A stretch of DNA of 64,000 nucleotides from Maribacter sp. BPC-D8 (GTDB lineage: Bacteria > Bacteroidota > Bacteroidia > Flavobacteriales > Flavobacteriaceae): the NCBI RefSeq assembly GCF_035207705.1, contig NZ_CP128187.1, positions 1,364,001 to 1,428,000 on the forward strand. Direction: 5' to 3'. The number at the start of each line of letters is the position of its first letter. The stretch's first letter is position 1. Below, in pieces: positions 34,364 through 42,663 of the stretch. The notes beneath the pieces were generated by a model that was not told where the DNA came from, made no database searches, and worked only from the letters and a program-made list of their open reading frames with translations. A program made the position numbers and the translations under genes.

Positions 34364-34393
34364 TACATTTGAGTTTCAAGTCATTGATTTGAA
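34364..34393 (+). promoter_or_regulatory. ald promoter -7 box with overlapping palindromic operator
   Basis: TACATTTG (34364-34371) fits the -7 consensus. Four bases further starts a near-perfect 19-bp palindrome, TTCAAGTCATTGATTTGAA (34375-34393), one mismatched pair only, covering the expected transcription start 18 bases before the ATG. A factor binding there would block initiation; Lrp/AsnC regulators control ald in other bacteria and one is encoded at 39459-39938. Confidence 0.5.
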
Positions 34394-34410
34394 CAACTCA
34401 TTATTAAGTT

Positions 34411-35610
34411 ATGAACCAACCCACTTCCCCTTTTAGTAAGCACCAATTAATTCCGCAAGAGGAAACCCTAGAGGTTTTGCGTCAAAAAGGAGAGCTATTT
34501 ATAGGTATTCCGAAAGAAAACCAATACCAAGAAAAAAGAATTTGCCTTACTCCCGATGCCGTAAATGCAATTACTGCAAATGGCCATCGTGTTTTAATAG
34601 AATCTGGTGCTGGTGAAGGTGCTCATTACTCTGATAATGATTATGTTACTGCTGGTGGAGAAATCACTCGAGATACCAAGAAAGTTTTCGCTTGTCCGTT
34701 AATTTTAAAAGTAGAGCCTCCTACCCTAACAGAAATAGAATATATAAATCCTCAGACAACAATCATATCTGCACTTCAGATTAAGACACAGTATAAAGAA
34801 TATTTTGAAGAACTAGCAAGAAAGCGAATTACCGCTATTGCATTTGAATACATTCGTGATGAAGAAGGTAAATATCCTGCAGTCCGTTCACTTAGTGAAA
34901 TTGCCGGTATTTCTTCAGTACTAATCGCAGCAGAACTAATGGCTGCCAACAATAATGGTAACGGACTAATGTTCGGTAACATTAGTGGTGTGCCACCTGT
35001 AGAAGTCGTTATTATAGGCGCAGGAACTGTTGGTGAGTTTGCAGCAAGATCAGCTATAGGTATTGGTGCAAATGTCAAAGTTTTTGATAATTCTATCACC
35101 AAACTTAGAAACATACAGACCAACTTAAAACAAACAGTCTATACATCTACTATTCAACCTAAAAACCTATTAAAAGCATTAAAACGTTGCGATGTAGCTA
35201 TCGGAGCAACAAGAGGTAAAGACAGATCTCCCGTTGTGGTGACCAGCACAATGGTCGAGCACATGAAAAAAGGAGCTGTTATTATTGATGTAAGTATTGA
35301 TACTGGCGGATGTTTCGAAACTAGCGAAATAACGAGCCACAATAAACCCACTAGAAAGAAATTTGACGTTATTCACTATGGCGTACCAAATATTCCGTCT
35401 AGATATCCAAAAACAGCATCAGTAAGTATAAGTAACATATTTACTCCTTATTTATTAAAAATTGGAGAAGATGGTGGTTTAGAAAACTCTCTTCGTTTTG
35501 ACAAAGGTTTACGAAACGGTCTTTACATGTACCACGGAATATTGACTAATAAGTCTGTCGGAGAATGGTTCGATTTACAATACAGTGATATAAATTTCCT
35601 TATTTTTTAG
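34411..35610 (+). CDS. ald: Alanine dehydrogenase
   Basis: NAD-dependent oxidative deamination of L-alanine to pyruvate, or the reverse. Motifs: FIGIPKENQYQEKRICLTPDAV for substrate and N-terminal domain, EYIRDEEGKYPAVRSLSEIAG, and the Rossmann loop VVIIGAGTVGEFAARSAIGIGANVKVFD. DVSIDTGGCFETS and FDVIHYGVPNIPSRYPKTAS are typical of the Ald/PntA family. At 399 residues it is slightly longer than classic Ald (about 370) because of an N-terminal extension, usual for Bacteroidota sequences. A palindrome upstream suggests specific regulation. Confidence 0.9.
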   Translation: MNQPTSPFSKHQLIPQEETLEVLRQKGELFIGIPKENQYQEKRICLTPDAVNAITANGHRVLIESGAGEGAHYSDNDYVTAGGEITRDTKKVFACPLILKVEPPTLTEIEYINPQTTIISALQIKTQYKEYFEELARKRITAIAFEYIRDEEGKYPAVRSLSEIAGISSVLIAAELMAANNNGNGLMFGNISGVPPVEVVIIGAGTVGEFAARSAIGIGANVKVFDNSITKLRNIQTNLKQTVYTSTIQPKNLLKALKRCDVAIGATRGKDRSPVVVTSTMVEHMKKGAVIIDVSIDTGGCFETSEITSHNKPTRKKFDVIHYGVPNIPSRYPKTASVSISNIFTPYLLKIGEDGGLENSLRFDKGLRNGLYMYHGILTNKSVGEWFDLQYSDINFLIF

Positions 35611-35680
35611 AATACTAAAGGCTTTCCTTTTCCTATCCATTTTAAAAGGCATAATTTTGCGATCCTAAAAGTACGGAAGC

Positions 35681-36070
35681 ATGAATATGGATTTTATTAA
35701 AAGGTTAGGTTTTTTCTTAGTTGGCTTATCTATTGGCATTGTGTTTCTTACTTTTTTCCTAAAAAAGAAATCTCAAGAAACGGGAGTATATTTTTGCTAT
35801 CTACCAGACTGTAGAACATTAAAGGACATTAGATCAAAATCTATGTACTACAGCGATGAAGCAACACAAAAACTAAAAGAATTTGAATTAGATTCTATAG
35901 GTGTTACTTACATTTTAACCGAAGGAGATGTTGATTTTAGCAAAAGTGACACAAAATCCGTTCCCTGCAAAACCTACATTGTAGAGTCTGAATACAAGGA
36001 ACGAGATTATATATTTACTGTAAAAAACTGTAGAGAAAAAGCTTCTATCCAAAAGGTAGAACGAAAATAA
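35681..36070 (+). CDS. DUF4258 family protein, membrane anchored
   Basis: A 129-residue protein with an N-terminal membrane segment (about residues 8-28, LGFFLVGLSIGIVFLTFFLK) and a small soluble domain resembling DUF4258 (CRTLKDIRSKSMYYSDEATQ...DYIFTVKNC). It carries several cysteines (CYLPDC, CKTY, NC). The function is unknown. It follows ald by 70 bases, with a promoter-like TAATTTTG at 35652-35659, so it may be separately transcribed; its association with ald seems common in this family of organisms but that is from memory. Confidence 0.65.
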   Translation: MNMDFIKRLGFFLVGLSIGIVFLTFFLKKKSQETGVYFCYLPDCRTLKDIRSKSMYYSDEATQKLKEFELDSIGVTYILTEGDVDFSKSDTKSVPCKTYIVESEYKERDYIFTVKNCREKASIQKVERK

Positions 36071-36076
36071 TCTCAA

Positions 36077-37243
36077 TTAAATTTTTCTACGTTTTCTTTC
36101 TGCTTTCAACAATGAAAGCTCTCTACTTGTTTGTCCGGCTACCGATGTATTTTCATCTGCTCTTCTTATTAAGTAAGGCATAACATCGCGCACAGGTCCG
36201 AATGGCAAGTATTTAGCAACGTTATATCCATTTGCTGCCAAATTATAAGATATATGATCACTCATTCCATATAACTGTCCGAACCAAATATGGGTATTAT
36301 TTTTTTCGACACCTCTTTCCTCCATTAACTCCATTAAACGATAACAACTATCTTCGTTATGTGTACCAGAGAATATAGATAACGAATCTAGATTATCTAG
36401 CATATATTCAATAGTTGCATTGAAGTTATCATCGGTCTCAGCTTTAGTCTTGCAAATTGGTGAAGTATAGCCTTTTTCTTTGGCGCGATCATTTTCCTTT
36501 TCCATGTAAGCACCACGCACCACTTTCATACCAACCAAAAATCCATCTTTCTTTGCTCGTTCCTGTAGTGATTTTAAATAAGGCAGGCGATCCCACCTGT
36601 AAGTCTGTAACGTATTAAATACAATCCTTTTCTTTTTGTTGTACTTGCGCATCATGTCTTCAGCAAGATTATCTGCTGCATCTTGCATCCAACTTTCTTC
36701 ACCATCTATAAGTAATGAAACTTCAAGGTCATGTGCTTTTTTACAAACTTTATCAAACCTATTGACAACACGTTGCCATTCTGCTTCTTCATCTTTGGTA
36801 AGCTCTTTTTTCTCGCTGATCTTTTGATACAAAGCAAAACGCCCAAAACCTGTTGGCTTAAAAACGGCAAATGGTATAGCCTCTTTCTCTTTAACAAAAT
36901 CTAAAATGGTTAAGATAACTTCAGTAGCAGAATCAAAAGGATCCTCCTCTTCTTTACCTTCTACAGAATAATCTAAAACCGAACAAACTCCCTTTTCCCA
37001 CATTCGATCTACTACAGGCAAACAATCATGCTCATTTACGCCACCACAGAAGTGATCAAAAACTGTCGCTCTAATTAATCCCTCAACCGGTAAATGAGCC
37101 TTAAACGCAAAATTGGTAATGACTGAACCCATTTTTACTAAAGGTTCATTTGATATCATTTTAAAAAGAAAATAAGCTCTTTCTAATTCTGAATCTGATT
37201 TTAAGGCAAATGCCGTTGCAGTATTTTCAAATATTTGCTCCAT
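36077..37243 (-). CDS. Proline dehydrogenase
   Basis: A FAD-dependent enzyme oxidising proline to pyrroline-5-carboxylate, the first step of proline catabolism. The TIM-barrel signature appears in FAVFKPTGFGRFALYQKIS, LLIDGEESWMQDAADNL, FNTLQTYRWDRLPYL, KVVRGAYMEKENDRAKEKGY, SIFSGTHNEDS and IWFGQLYGMSDHISYNLA, ending in KYLPFGPVRDVMPYLIRRADENTS. At 388 residues it is the monofunctional form, not the PutA fusion. The dehydrogenase partner for the second step is not in the window. A -7-like box precedes it. Confidence 0.93.
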   Translation of the reverse strand: MEQIFENTATAFALKSDSELERAYFLFKMISNEPLVKMGSVITNFAFKAHLPVEGLIRATVFDHFCGGVNEHDCLPVVDRMWEKGVCSVLDYSVEGKEEEDPFDSATEVILTILDFVKEKEAIPFAVFKPTGFGRFALYQKISEKKELTKDEEAEWQRVVNRFDKVCKKAHDLEVSLLIDGEESWMQDAADNLAEDMMRKYNKKKRIVFNTLQTYRWDRLPYLKSLQERAKKDGFLVGMKVVRGAYMEKENDRAKEKGYTSPICKTKAETDDNFNATIEYMLDNLDSLSIFSGTHNEDSCYRLMELMEERGVEKNNTHIWFGQLYGMSDHISYNLAANGYNVAKYLPFGPVRDVMPYLIRRADENTSVAGQTSRELSLLKAERKRRKI

Positions 37244-37265
37244 TTTTTATAATTTCTATAACGAT

Positions 37266-37273
37266 CAAATATA
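37266..37273 (-). promoter_or_regulatory. -7 box upstream of proline dehydrogenase
   Basis: TATATTTG on the minus strand fits TANNTTTG, 22 bases before the ATG; the -33 region is weak. Confidence 0.4.
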
Positions 37274-37354
37274 ATCACAGAATTTATAATCCTAAGACTA
37301 AAAATAACCTTTATTTTGCGGTACAATAGTCATTAATACTAAGTCATATTTTCG

Positions 37355-38416
37355 ATGGATTCTATAATTTCAGATTCTTACGCAGTACATTTCAACGAAA
37401 ATGCTTTTCAAGCATTGAACAATCACCTAGCAGAAAAAAGATATTCTACTATTTTCATTTTAGTAGATGAAAATACACATGAGCTTTGCTTGCCAAATTT
37501 CATGGCTGAGATTCATGGTGATTATCAGTTCGAAATTATTGAAATTGAATCAGGAGAAATAAACAAGAACATAGAAACATGTGTTGGTGTTTGGGAGGCT
37601 TTATCTGAATTAGGTGCTGATCGCAAAAGTATCTTGATAAATTTAGGTGGTGGCGTATTAACTGATATGGGCGGCTTTATAGCTTCTACATTTAAAAGAG
37701 GTATTGATTTTATTAATGTACCTACTACCCTATTATCTATGGTAGACGCCTCGGTTGGCGGTAAAACTGGCGTTGACCTAGGTTCTTTAAAAAATCAAAT
37801 TGGCGTCATTAATCAGCCCGTAATGGTACTTGTAGTTCCTGATTTTCTTGATACGTTAGAAAATAGACAGGTTATAAGCGGATTTGCAGAAATGCTAAAA
37901 CACGGTCTTATTCAAGACACAAGCTATTGGGAAGCCTTGAAAAAGGCTGAAGGTTTAGAGGATATGAAAAAACACATTCTTACATCTATCCATATTAAAA
38001 ACAAGGTGGTACTTCAAGACCCTACAGAGCAGAATATACGTAAGATATTAAATTACGGACACACACTTGGTCACGCCATAGAATCTTATTTCTTAGAGAG
38101 CGATACGAAAGAAATGCTATTACATGGAGAGGCGATTGCCATAGGTATGATTCTAGAAGGATATCTTTCGAATAAACTATTAGAACTTTCAGATGAATCT
38201 TTAGCCGATATAAAAACTACTTTTTTAAATAGATATGATAAAGTAGAATTTTCAAATGAGGATATTGAAAATATTCTTAAACTAATGAAGTACGACAAGA
38301 AAAACTCTCATGGTAAAGTCAATTTTGTGTTGTTGAAATCTATTGGTAAACCTGAATATGACATTGAAATTCCTGTAGAATTATTCACCGAGGCATTCGC
38401 TTACTACAAAGTTTGA
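37355..38416 (+). CDS. aroB: 3-dehydroquinate synthase
   Basis: The second step of the shikimate pathway, cyclising DAHP to dehydroquinate with NAD and a divalent metal. Motifs: LGGGVLTDMGGFIASTFKRG, VPTTLLSMVDASVGGKTGVD, SGFAEMLKHGLI and the metal-binding YGHTLGHAIES plus LHGEAIAIGM. The length of 353 is standard. It is divergent from the proline dehydrogenase gene and stands alone. Confidence 0.96.
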   Translation: MDSIISDSYAVHFNENAFQALNNHLAEKRYSTIFILVDENTHELCLPNFMAEIHGDYQFEIIEIESGEINKNIETCVGVWEALSELGADRKSILINLGGGVLTDMGGFIASTFKRGIDFINVPTTLLSMVDASVGGKTGVDLGSLKNQIGVINQPVMVLVVPDFLDTLENRQVISGFAEMLKHGLIQDTSYWEALKKAEGLEDMKKHILTSIHIKNKVVLQDPTEQNIRKILNYGHTLGHAIESYFLESDTKEMLLHGEAIAIGMILEGYLSNKLLELSDESLADIKTTFLNRYDKVEFSNEDIENILKLMKYDKKNSHGKVNFVLLKSIGKPEYDIEIPVELFTEAFAYYKV

Positions 38417-38524
38417 AAAGTTCACATACTTAAAATGGCACTTTCACAACTCTAAAAATTGACTTGTTACAATTATTGCTAGTTTAGTTATAGATAAACT
38501 CAACCTTCTATAAATAAATAAGTT

Positions 38525-38854
38525 ATGACAAGACGCCTTATTGATTACCGTAAATTAGACCACCAATTAGCAGCACTTTTAATAGAAACATATCCTTATG
38601 GATATGGTGATGAAGACATCATTAGTTTTAAAAATATTAAAGGAGATTATGTCGAAGCTGTTGAAATAAAAACTGCCGATACCTTGTACTTAGTTAAAAT
38701 AAGTAAAAGCCTTTCTAACTTCATTGCAAATTTTGAAGAGAACATAGAAAAGGAGCTAGAACCTAAAACACCAGAAGAAGTTATGCAATCGGACGAAATG
38801 ACGAAAGCACTTTACTTAAACTTCGAAATGGAATCTGAAGAAGAGCTAGATTAG
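38525..38854 (+). CDS. Conserved-looking hypothetical protein, acidic C-terminus
   Basis: A 109-residue soluble protein: MTRRLIDYRKLDHQLAALLI, then YGYGDEDIISFKN and VEIKTADTLYLVKISKSL, ending in a very acidic tail (EMESEEELD). No family is recognised. The codon use, ATG start and convergent arrangement with the DinB gene (stops overlapping by four bases) support a real gene. It may be one of the many conserved Flavobacteriaceae hypotheticals. Confidence 0.6.
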   Translation: MTRRLIDYRKLDHQLAALLIETYPYGYGDEDIISFKNIKGDYVEAVEIKTADTLYLVKISKSLSNFIANFEENIEKELEPKTPEEVMQSDEMTKALYLNFEMESEEELD

Positions 38855-39372
38855 TTAAAATAGCGTTCTTGTAAAATATTTTCATGATGCTTTTGGTGAC
38901 CACTTATCACCAAACCTAATGCACCTACAGACCAAGGAATACCACTGGCGGTACCCATTCTTTTTTGATTTGCATTTAGCATAGTATCGAACAAACTAAT
39001 TGAAGAATCACGAACATGAAGATATTCTTTTAGTATATCTTCTTTTGTACGTTGGTTGGCATTACTTTCAGTAACGAATGTATTATGGTCAAAACCTGGC
39101 AATGAGGTTTTATCGTTTCTAGATATTCTAAAAGCACGATATTGAAATACACGTTCCGTATCAATTAAGTGAACCAAAACTTCAGCTACGGTCCATTTAC
39201 CTTCCCCATAACTGTGCAAAAATTGTTCATCGGTCAAACCTTGAACTAAATCTTCAAAACTTTTTCTTCCATTTACTAAAGCAGATTTTAAATCTTCTTG
39301 TTCATCAAGAGTTTTCAAATAAGTACCGTAGAAAAATTGTAATTCGTCTTCTTGTAAATCTTTAACCGTCAT
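38851..39372 (-). CDS. DinB family protein
   Basis: A 173-residue DinB-like four-helix bundle with metal-site His in AEVLVHLIDTERVFQYR and in the C-terminal SGHQKHHENILQERYF, plus the family's LDEQEDLKSALVNGRKSFEDLVQGLTDEQF region. These proteins are metal-dependent; some are thiol S-transferases and most are uncharacterised. It is distinct from the DinB gene in the his operon. It lies downstream of the Lrp/AsnC gene, separated by a terminator. Confidence 0.85.
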   Translation of the reverse strand: MTVKDLQEDELQFFYGTYLKTLDEQEDLKSALVNGRKSFEDLVQGLTDEQFLHSYGEGKWTVAEVLVHLIDTERVFQYRAFRISRNDKTSLPGFDHNTFVTESNANQRTKEDILKEYLHVRDSSISLFDTMLNANQKRMGTASGIPWSVGALGLVISGHQKHHENILQERYFN

Positions 39373-39397
39373 TCTGAAAATTTAAAAATTGAAAATC

Positions 39398-39434
39398 AAA
39401 AAAGCCCAATCATATAAGATAACCGGGCTTTTTT
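39398..39434. terminator. Intrinsic terminator after the Lrp/AsnC gene
   Basis: AAAAAAGCCC pairs with GGGCTTTTTT (10 bp, loop of 17 bases), lying between the Lrp/AsnC gene and the DinB gene on the minus strand. Confidence 0.75.
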
Positions 39435-39458
39435 TAAGTTAGTTGAATAACCTAATAT

Positions 39459-39938
39459 TTATAACTCATTAAAAATAGTATGCATCAAACGTTTTTTATC
39501 ATTAAAACTTTCTTCTAATGAAATCATCGTTTCTGTTCTACTAATACCATCGATATCATCTATTTTAAAAATAATATTTTTGGCGTGCGTAGTATCTTTT
39601 GCTCTAATTTTACAGAAAATATTGAATTTACCTGTTGTTATATGTGCAATGGTAACGTTTGGTATTTGATTTAAACGCTCAAGCACAAATTTAGTTTGGT
39701 GAGTTTTTTCAAGAAAAATACCTACGTATGCTATAAAGGCATAACCAAGTTTTACATAATCTAAAGTAAGTGATGAACCTTTTATGATTCCCGCTTCTTC
39801 CATTTTCTTAACCCTTACGTGTACCGTACCGGCAGATATAAGAAGTTTTTTTGCAATATCAGTAAAAGGAGTTCTAGTGTTGTCAATCAACATATCTAGA
39901 ATTTGGTGGTCTATTTCGTCTAATTTGACTTTGCCCAT
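39459..39938 (-). CDS. Lrp/AsnC family transcriptional regulator
   Basis: A feast/famine regulator. The N-terminal winged helix (LDEIDHQILDMLIDNTRTPFTDIAKKLLISAGTVHVRVKKMEEAG, about residues 5-50) is followed by the ligand-binding RAM domain (about 70-150, YAFIAYVGIFLEKTHQTKF, PNVTIAHITTGKFNIFCKI, IDDIDGISRTETMISL). Such proteins respond to amino acids and often autoregulate. A possible target is the ald palindrome at 34375-34393; this is inference. Inverted TTCATT/AATGAA elements (39982-40010) lie in its own upstream region. Confidence 0.92.
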   Translation of the reverse strand: MGKVKLDEIDHQILDMLIDNTRTPFTDIAKKLLISAGTVHVRVKKMEEAGIIKGSSLTLDYVKLGYAFIAYVGIFLEKTHQTKFVLERLNQIPNVTIAHITTGKFNIFCKIRAKDTTHAKNIIFKIDDIDGISRTETMISLEESFNDKKRLMHTIFNEL

Positions 39939-39955
39939 AGTTGTAAAATTTTTGC

Positions 39956-40010
39956 CAAAAATAAAAAATAATCACATTAAATTCATTGAAACTTCATTTT
40001 TTTTAATGAA
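39956..40010 (-). promoter_or_regulatory. Lrp gene promoter with inverted TTCATT/AATGAA elements
   Basis: TATTTTTG on the minus strand (39963-39956) fits the -7 consensus, 17 bases before the ATG. TTCATT at 39982-39987 and 39993-39998 and AATGAA at 40005-40010 make an A/T-rich dyad upstream, a plausible autoregulatory site. Confidence 0.35.
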
Positions 40011-40054
40011 AACGTAAATAATATTACATTTTCAAAGAAATAAGACAATAAATA

Positions 40055-41158
40055 TCACGAAAGCAGCTTCAACAAATCATTTTCTTTGAGCCATAAAATA
40101 TCATTTTCATCATTGCAGTTCAATGTCTTATGTGCGAAAATCTCTGAAGGTTGCTTTTCAAAATGATATAATTCTGGCTTAAACGTAACTTTGCCGTTAT
40201 TTAATACCTCTTTATACTGTATTGGCACAAGTTTGCTCTTGGTTAGCTGATTTTTAATATAATTGTCATTTACAATTAAGATATCTACAAACTGTTTCCC
40301 ATTTTCAGGTATAGACGAATATTGCTCTATGCTATAATCTGAGACAAGATTCTTTGATATTACCTGTATACCTTTTAATAAAGCCTTAAAAATAAATACC
40401 CTAGTTTTATCTCTATCGTAATCATCTGCGTAATGACCTGCTTCGAACAATACTGTGGGCGTTTCTCTCATTTGAAAAGCATCACCAACACAATTCGCAT
40501 TAAAACCATCATCATACCTACCCACCTGCCCAGGAATTTCTTTTTGTAATTTATCATTCATAGCGGCAATAAGCTGCATACTTAATTTCCGAGATGGTGA
40601 AATATTTCTGTCTTTATCATAAGCAGGTGCCAAAAAAGAAACCGTAGCTGGTTTATTCGTATCACCTACATTAAATATAGTTCGTTGGTCGTGAAGATTT
40701 AAACAGTAGTTTGGTTTAAATTCTTCATAAACTGATTTTAGAACTCGACTCTCTGGTTGAGACAAATCTTGTGCATCTCTATTAAGGTCAATTTTGTTAG
40801 CATTTATTCTGGTATAATCTCGAGCACCATCAGGACTTAATATTGGAATAATTTTTAAAGTACAAGATTTCGAAATTTCTAAAACTTCAGCAATATCTTG
40901 TTTCAAATAGCTCAATAAATCAACAACTGCTTTTGTAGTTGTCGATTCGTTGCCATGCATTTGAGACCACATTAAAATTTTATTTGGACCGCTACCAAAC
41001 GTAATACTTATAATAGATTCTTTTCTTACCGATTTTCCGACAACTTCAATTTTAAAAGAAGCCGGCAGCGTTTTTAAAAACTCATTTACATGGTCATAGT
41101 TAATATACCTTCCAGAAATAGCAGGCACCATTATATTATTATAATCCAAATCTTTCAT
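40055..41158 (-). CDS. M14 family zinc carboxypeptidase-like protein
   Basis: A 367-residue zinc peptidase-like protein without a signal peptide. Its zinc motif is MWSQMHGNESTTTKAVVDLL (His-x-x-Glu), followed by IIPILSPDGARDYTRINANKIDLNRDA with the substrate Arg region, and NLHDQRTIFNVG for the third zinc His. The catalytic Glu is likely in VLFEAGHYADDYDRD. Family members include carboxypeptidases and succinylglutamate desuccinylase/aspartoacylase relatives; the substrate is unclear. It is divergent from an XRE regulator, with a 22-bp palindrome 40 bases upstream of its start. Confidence 0.85.
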   Translation of the reverse strand: MKDLDYNNIMVPAISGRYINYDHVNEFLKTLPASFKIEVVGKSVRKESIISITFGSGPNKILMWSQMHGNESTTTKAVVDLLSYLKQDIAEVLEISKSCTLKIIPILSPDGARDYTRINANKIDLNRDAQDLSQPESRVLKSVYEEFKPNYCLNLHDQRTIFNVGDTNKPATVSFLAPAYDKDRNISPSRKLSMQLIAAMNDKLQKEIPGQVGRYDDGFNANCVGDAFQMRETPTVLFEAGHYADDYDRDKTRVFIFKALLKGIQVISKNLVSDYSIEQYSSIPENGKQFVDILIVNDNYIKNQLTKSKLVPIQYKEVLNNGKVTFKPELYHFEKQPSEIFAHKTLNCNDENDILWLKENDLLKLLS

Positions 41159-41197
41159 TCTACTAATGATTTAATGCTACGCAAAAATACTACAGCC

Positions 41198-41219
41198 TAT
41201 GTTTACAATTGTAAACATA
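41198..41219. promoter_or_regulatory. 22-bp perfect palindrome, candidate operator
   Basis: The sequence centred on GTTTACAATTGTAAAC is a perfect 22-bp palindrome from 41198 to 41219, between the M14 peptidase (start 41158) and the XRE gene (start 41418). A degraded copy (ATTTACAATTTTAACT) lies at about 41255-41270 and a perfect half-site TTGTAAACAT at 41410-41419 beside the XRE start, as expected for one regulator controlling both genes. Confidence 0.6.
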
Positions 41220-41404
41220 TTGTTCTTCTATACTCGCATAATATTTTAAGTATAATTTACAATTTTAACTTTTTCTTAAATTATAATTATATTATATTAC
41301 TAATCAGTAAGTTATAATATATAATATAAAAGAAAGCTTTACTGTATTTTCCATTTTTACCATTATAATACTAACTACTTAGCGATCTAAATTAAAGAAT
41401 ACAT

Positions 41405-41419
41405 TAACTTTGTAAACAT
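41405..41419 (+). promoter_or_regulatory. XRE gene promoter overlapped by operator half-site
   Basis: TAACTTTG (41405-41412) fits the -7 consensus and ends only five bases before the ATG, so the mRNA may be leaderless or nearly so. The half-site TTGTAAACAT (41410-41419) overlaps it and the start codon. Confidence 0.45.
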
Positions 41420-41792
41420 GCTAGACACCACTTCTTTTCTTTCAAGACTAAAGACGATTTTAGCGCACAATGAACTATCATATGCTGCGTTTGCAGATTT
41501 AATACAAGTGCAACGGTCTAGTATTTCTCACTTACTAAACGGAAGAAATAAACCTAGTTTAGAATTTATTATTAAAGTAGATCAAGCCTTTGCAGAAGTA
41601 GACTTACAATGGTTGTTGTACGGAACAGGAACTTTTCCTCAAACAGAAACCAACCCTACACCCAAACCCAAAGACACCAAAGACACCAAAGAAGCTCAAG
41701 TAAATGTCACAAACAAGATGAACGAAAAAAACTTAGAACGAATAATTATGTTCTATACTGATGGTACTTTTAAAACGTACTCTGAGTTTTAA
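41418..41792 (+). CDS. XRE-family helix-turn-helix regulator
   Basis: A 124-residue regulator. Residues of about 7-65 form an HTH_3 fold: RLKTILAHNELSYAAFADLIQVQRSSISHLLNGRNKPSL, with a following helix (FIIKVDQAFAEVDLQWLLYGTG). A flexible linker (PTPKPKDTKDTKEAQ) with two DTK copies precedes a short conserved-looking end (LERIIMFYTDGTFKTYSEF). It is divergent from an M14 peptidase; palindromes around both starts suggest it regulates itself and that peptidase. The signal it senses is unknown. Confidence 0.85.
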   Translation: MLDTTSFLSRLKTILAHNELSYAAFADLIQVQRSSISHLLNGRNKPSLEFIIKVDQAFAEVDLQWLLYGTGTFPQTETNPTPKPKDTKDTKEAQVNVTNKMNEKNLERIIMFYTDGTFKTYSEF

Positions 41793-41864
41793 AATCTACT
41801 TTTAATCACGAACTATTATTACCTTTTTCTAACTACTTCGCTCCTATTTTCTTTATTTTGCAGT

Positions 41865-42242
41865 ATGAAGAAAAATTTGATTTTGACAGCCGCCCTAGGC
41901 TTAATTCTTTGCTCATGCTACCAACCTGAACGTAATTGCGAAAAGTACATTACCGGGTCTTTTAAGTTCACCTATGAAGTTGGTGACACCATAAAAGAAG
42001 GAAAATTTACAAGAACCGAAGATTATAGCGTAGACTATTATGAGAATAAAATAGATAGCGCCACGGTTCGCTGGTACAATGATTGTGAATTCGTTTTACA
42101 AGACATTCATAGCAAAACAGCGATTCAATATAAAATTATTAGCACAACCGACTCCTCATACACCTTTCAATACAAAAGTGCCGTTAAGGATCCGAATAAA
42201 AAACTAATTGTAAAAACAGGAACAGCAATAAAAATTAACTAA
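41865..42242 (+). CDS. Small lipoprotein, hypothetical
   Basis: A 125-residue lipoprotein: signal MKKNLILTAALGLILCSC with the acylated Cys near residue 16-18, then CYQPERNCEKYITGSFKF, a beta-rich domain with KIDSATVRWYNDCEFVLQD and YKIISTTDSSYTFQYKS. The function is unknown. It follows the XRE gene by 72 bases but could be independently transcribed. Downstream is a decayed gene on the opposite strand and a terminator. Confidence 0.7.
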   Translation: MKKNLILTAALGLILCSCYQPERNCEKYITGSFKFTYEVGDTIKEGKFTRTEDYSVDYYENKIDSATVRWYNDCEFVLQDIHSKTAIQYKIISTTDSSYTFQYKSAVKDPNKKLIVKTGTAIKIN

Positions 42243-42249
42243 TCAATGT

Positions 42250-42488
42250 TTAATTTTTCTTTACTAAAGATACCTGGACTTCACTATCAACTCTATAATT
42301 CTCAAAAGTAGTCTTAACTATTGATCCTGTTATCATCATGTCTATTGCATCTAGTAGGCAGTCTGTTACATCAATCTAAGCTTAGTATCTATAATCTTAA
42401 GACCCTTGTTCAGCACGTGGCTATGAACTTCACTGAAGAAACAATTTTTAGCATTCGATAGCGGCTGCATCACTGATAAAAAAAGCAT
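42250..42488 (-). pseudogene. Frameshifted remnant of a small secreted protein gene
   Basis: On the minus strand the ATG at 42488 opens MLFLSVMQPLSNAKNCFF... (hydrophobic start, then SEVHSHVLNKGLKIIDTKLR) and stops at 42366. The next frame, open from about 42375, reads IDVTDCLLDAIDMMITGSIV and continues to VSLVKKN and a TAA at 42250-42252. The two pieces join smoothly as one small, probably exported, alpha-helical protein with a one-base-type frameshift near 42370-42380. Upstream the first frame extends a hydrophobic stretch with no good start codon. I do not recognise the family; the reading as a decayed gene is inference. Confidence 0.4.
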
Positions 42489-42567
42489 TAAAGAAATACA
42501 TACAGTAAAAAAGAATAAAAACGTGTAACCGAAATAGAAGATTAAAAACTTCTTACAACTTCAAAAA

Positions 42568-42607
42568 AAAAAGCTCCAATTAAGCAAATGCTTAATTGGA
42601 GCTTTTT
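42568..42607. terminator. Strong bidirectional terminator
   Basis: A 19-bp perfect stem (AAAAAGCTCCAATTAAGCA with its complement), minimal loop of two bases, A run on the left and T run on the right. It separates the decayed gene and lipoprotein from the sterol-desaturase gene. The rest of 42489-42567 and 42608-42663 holds nothing recognisable. Confidence 0.85.
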
Positions 42608-42663
42608 CATTAATACTATCAGCTTAAAATGATATACAAATCTAATTAAGCTCTTTTAAGACT

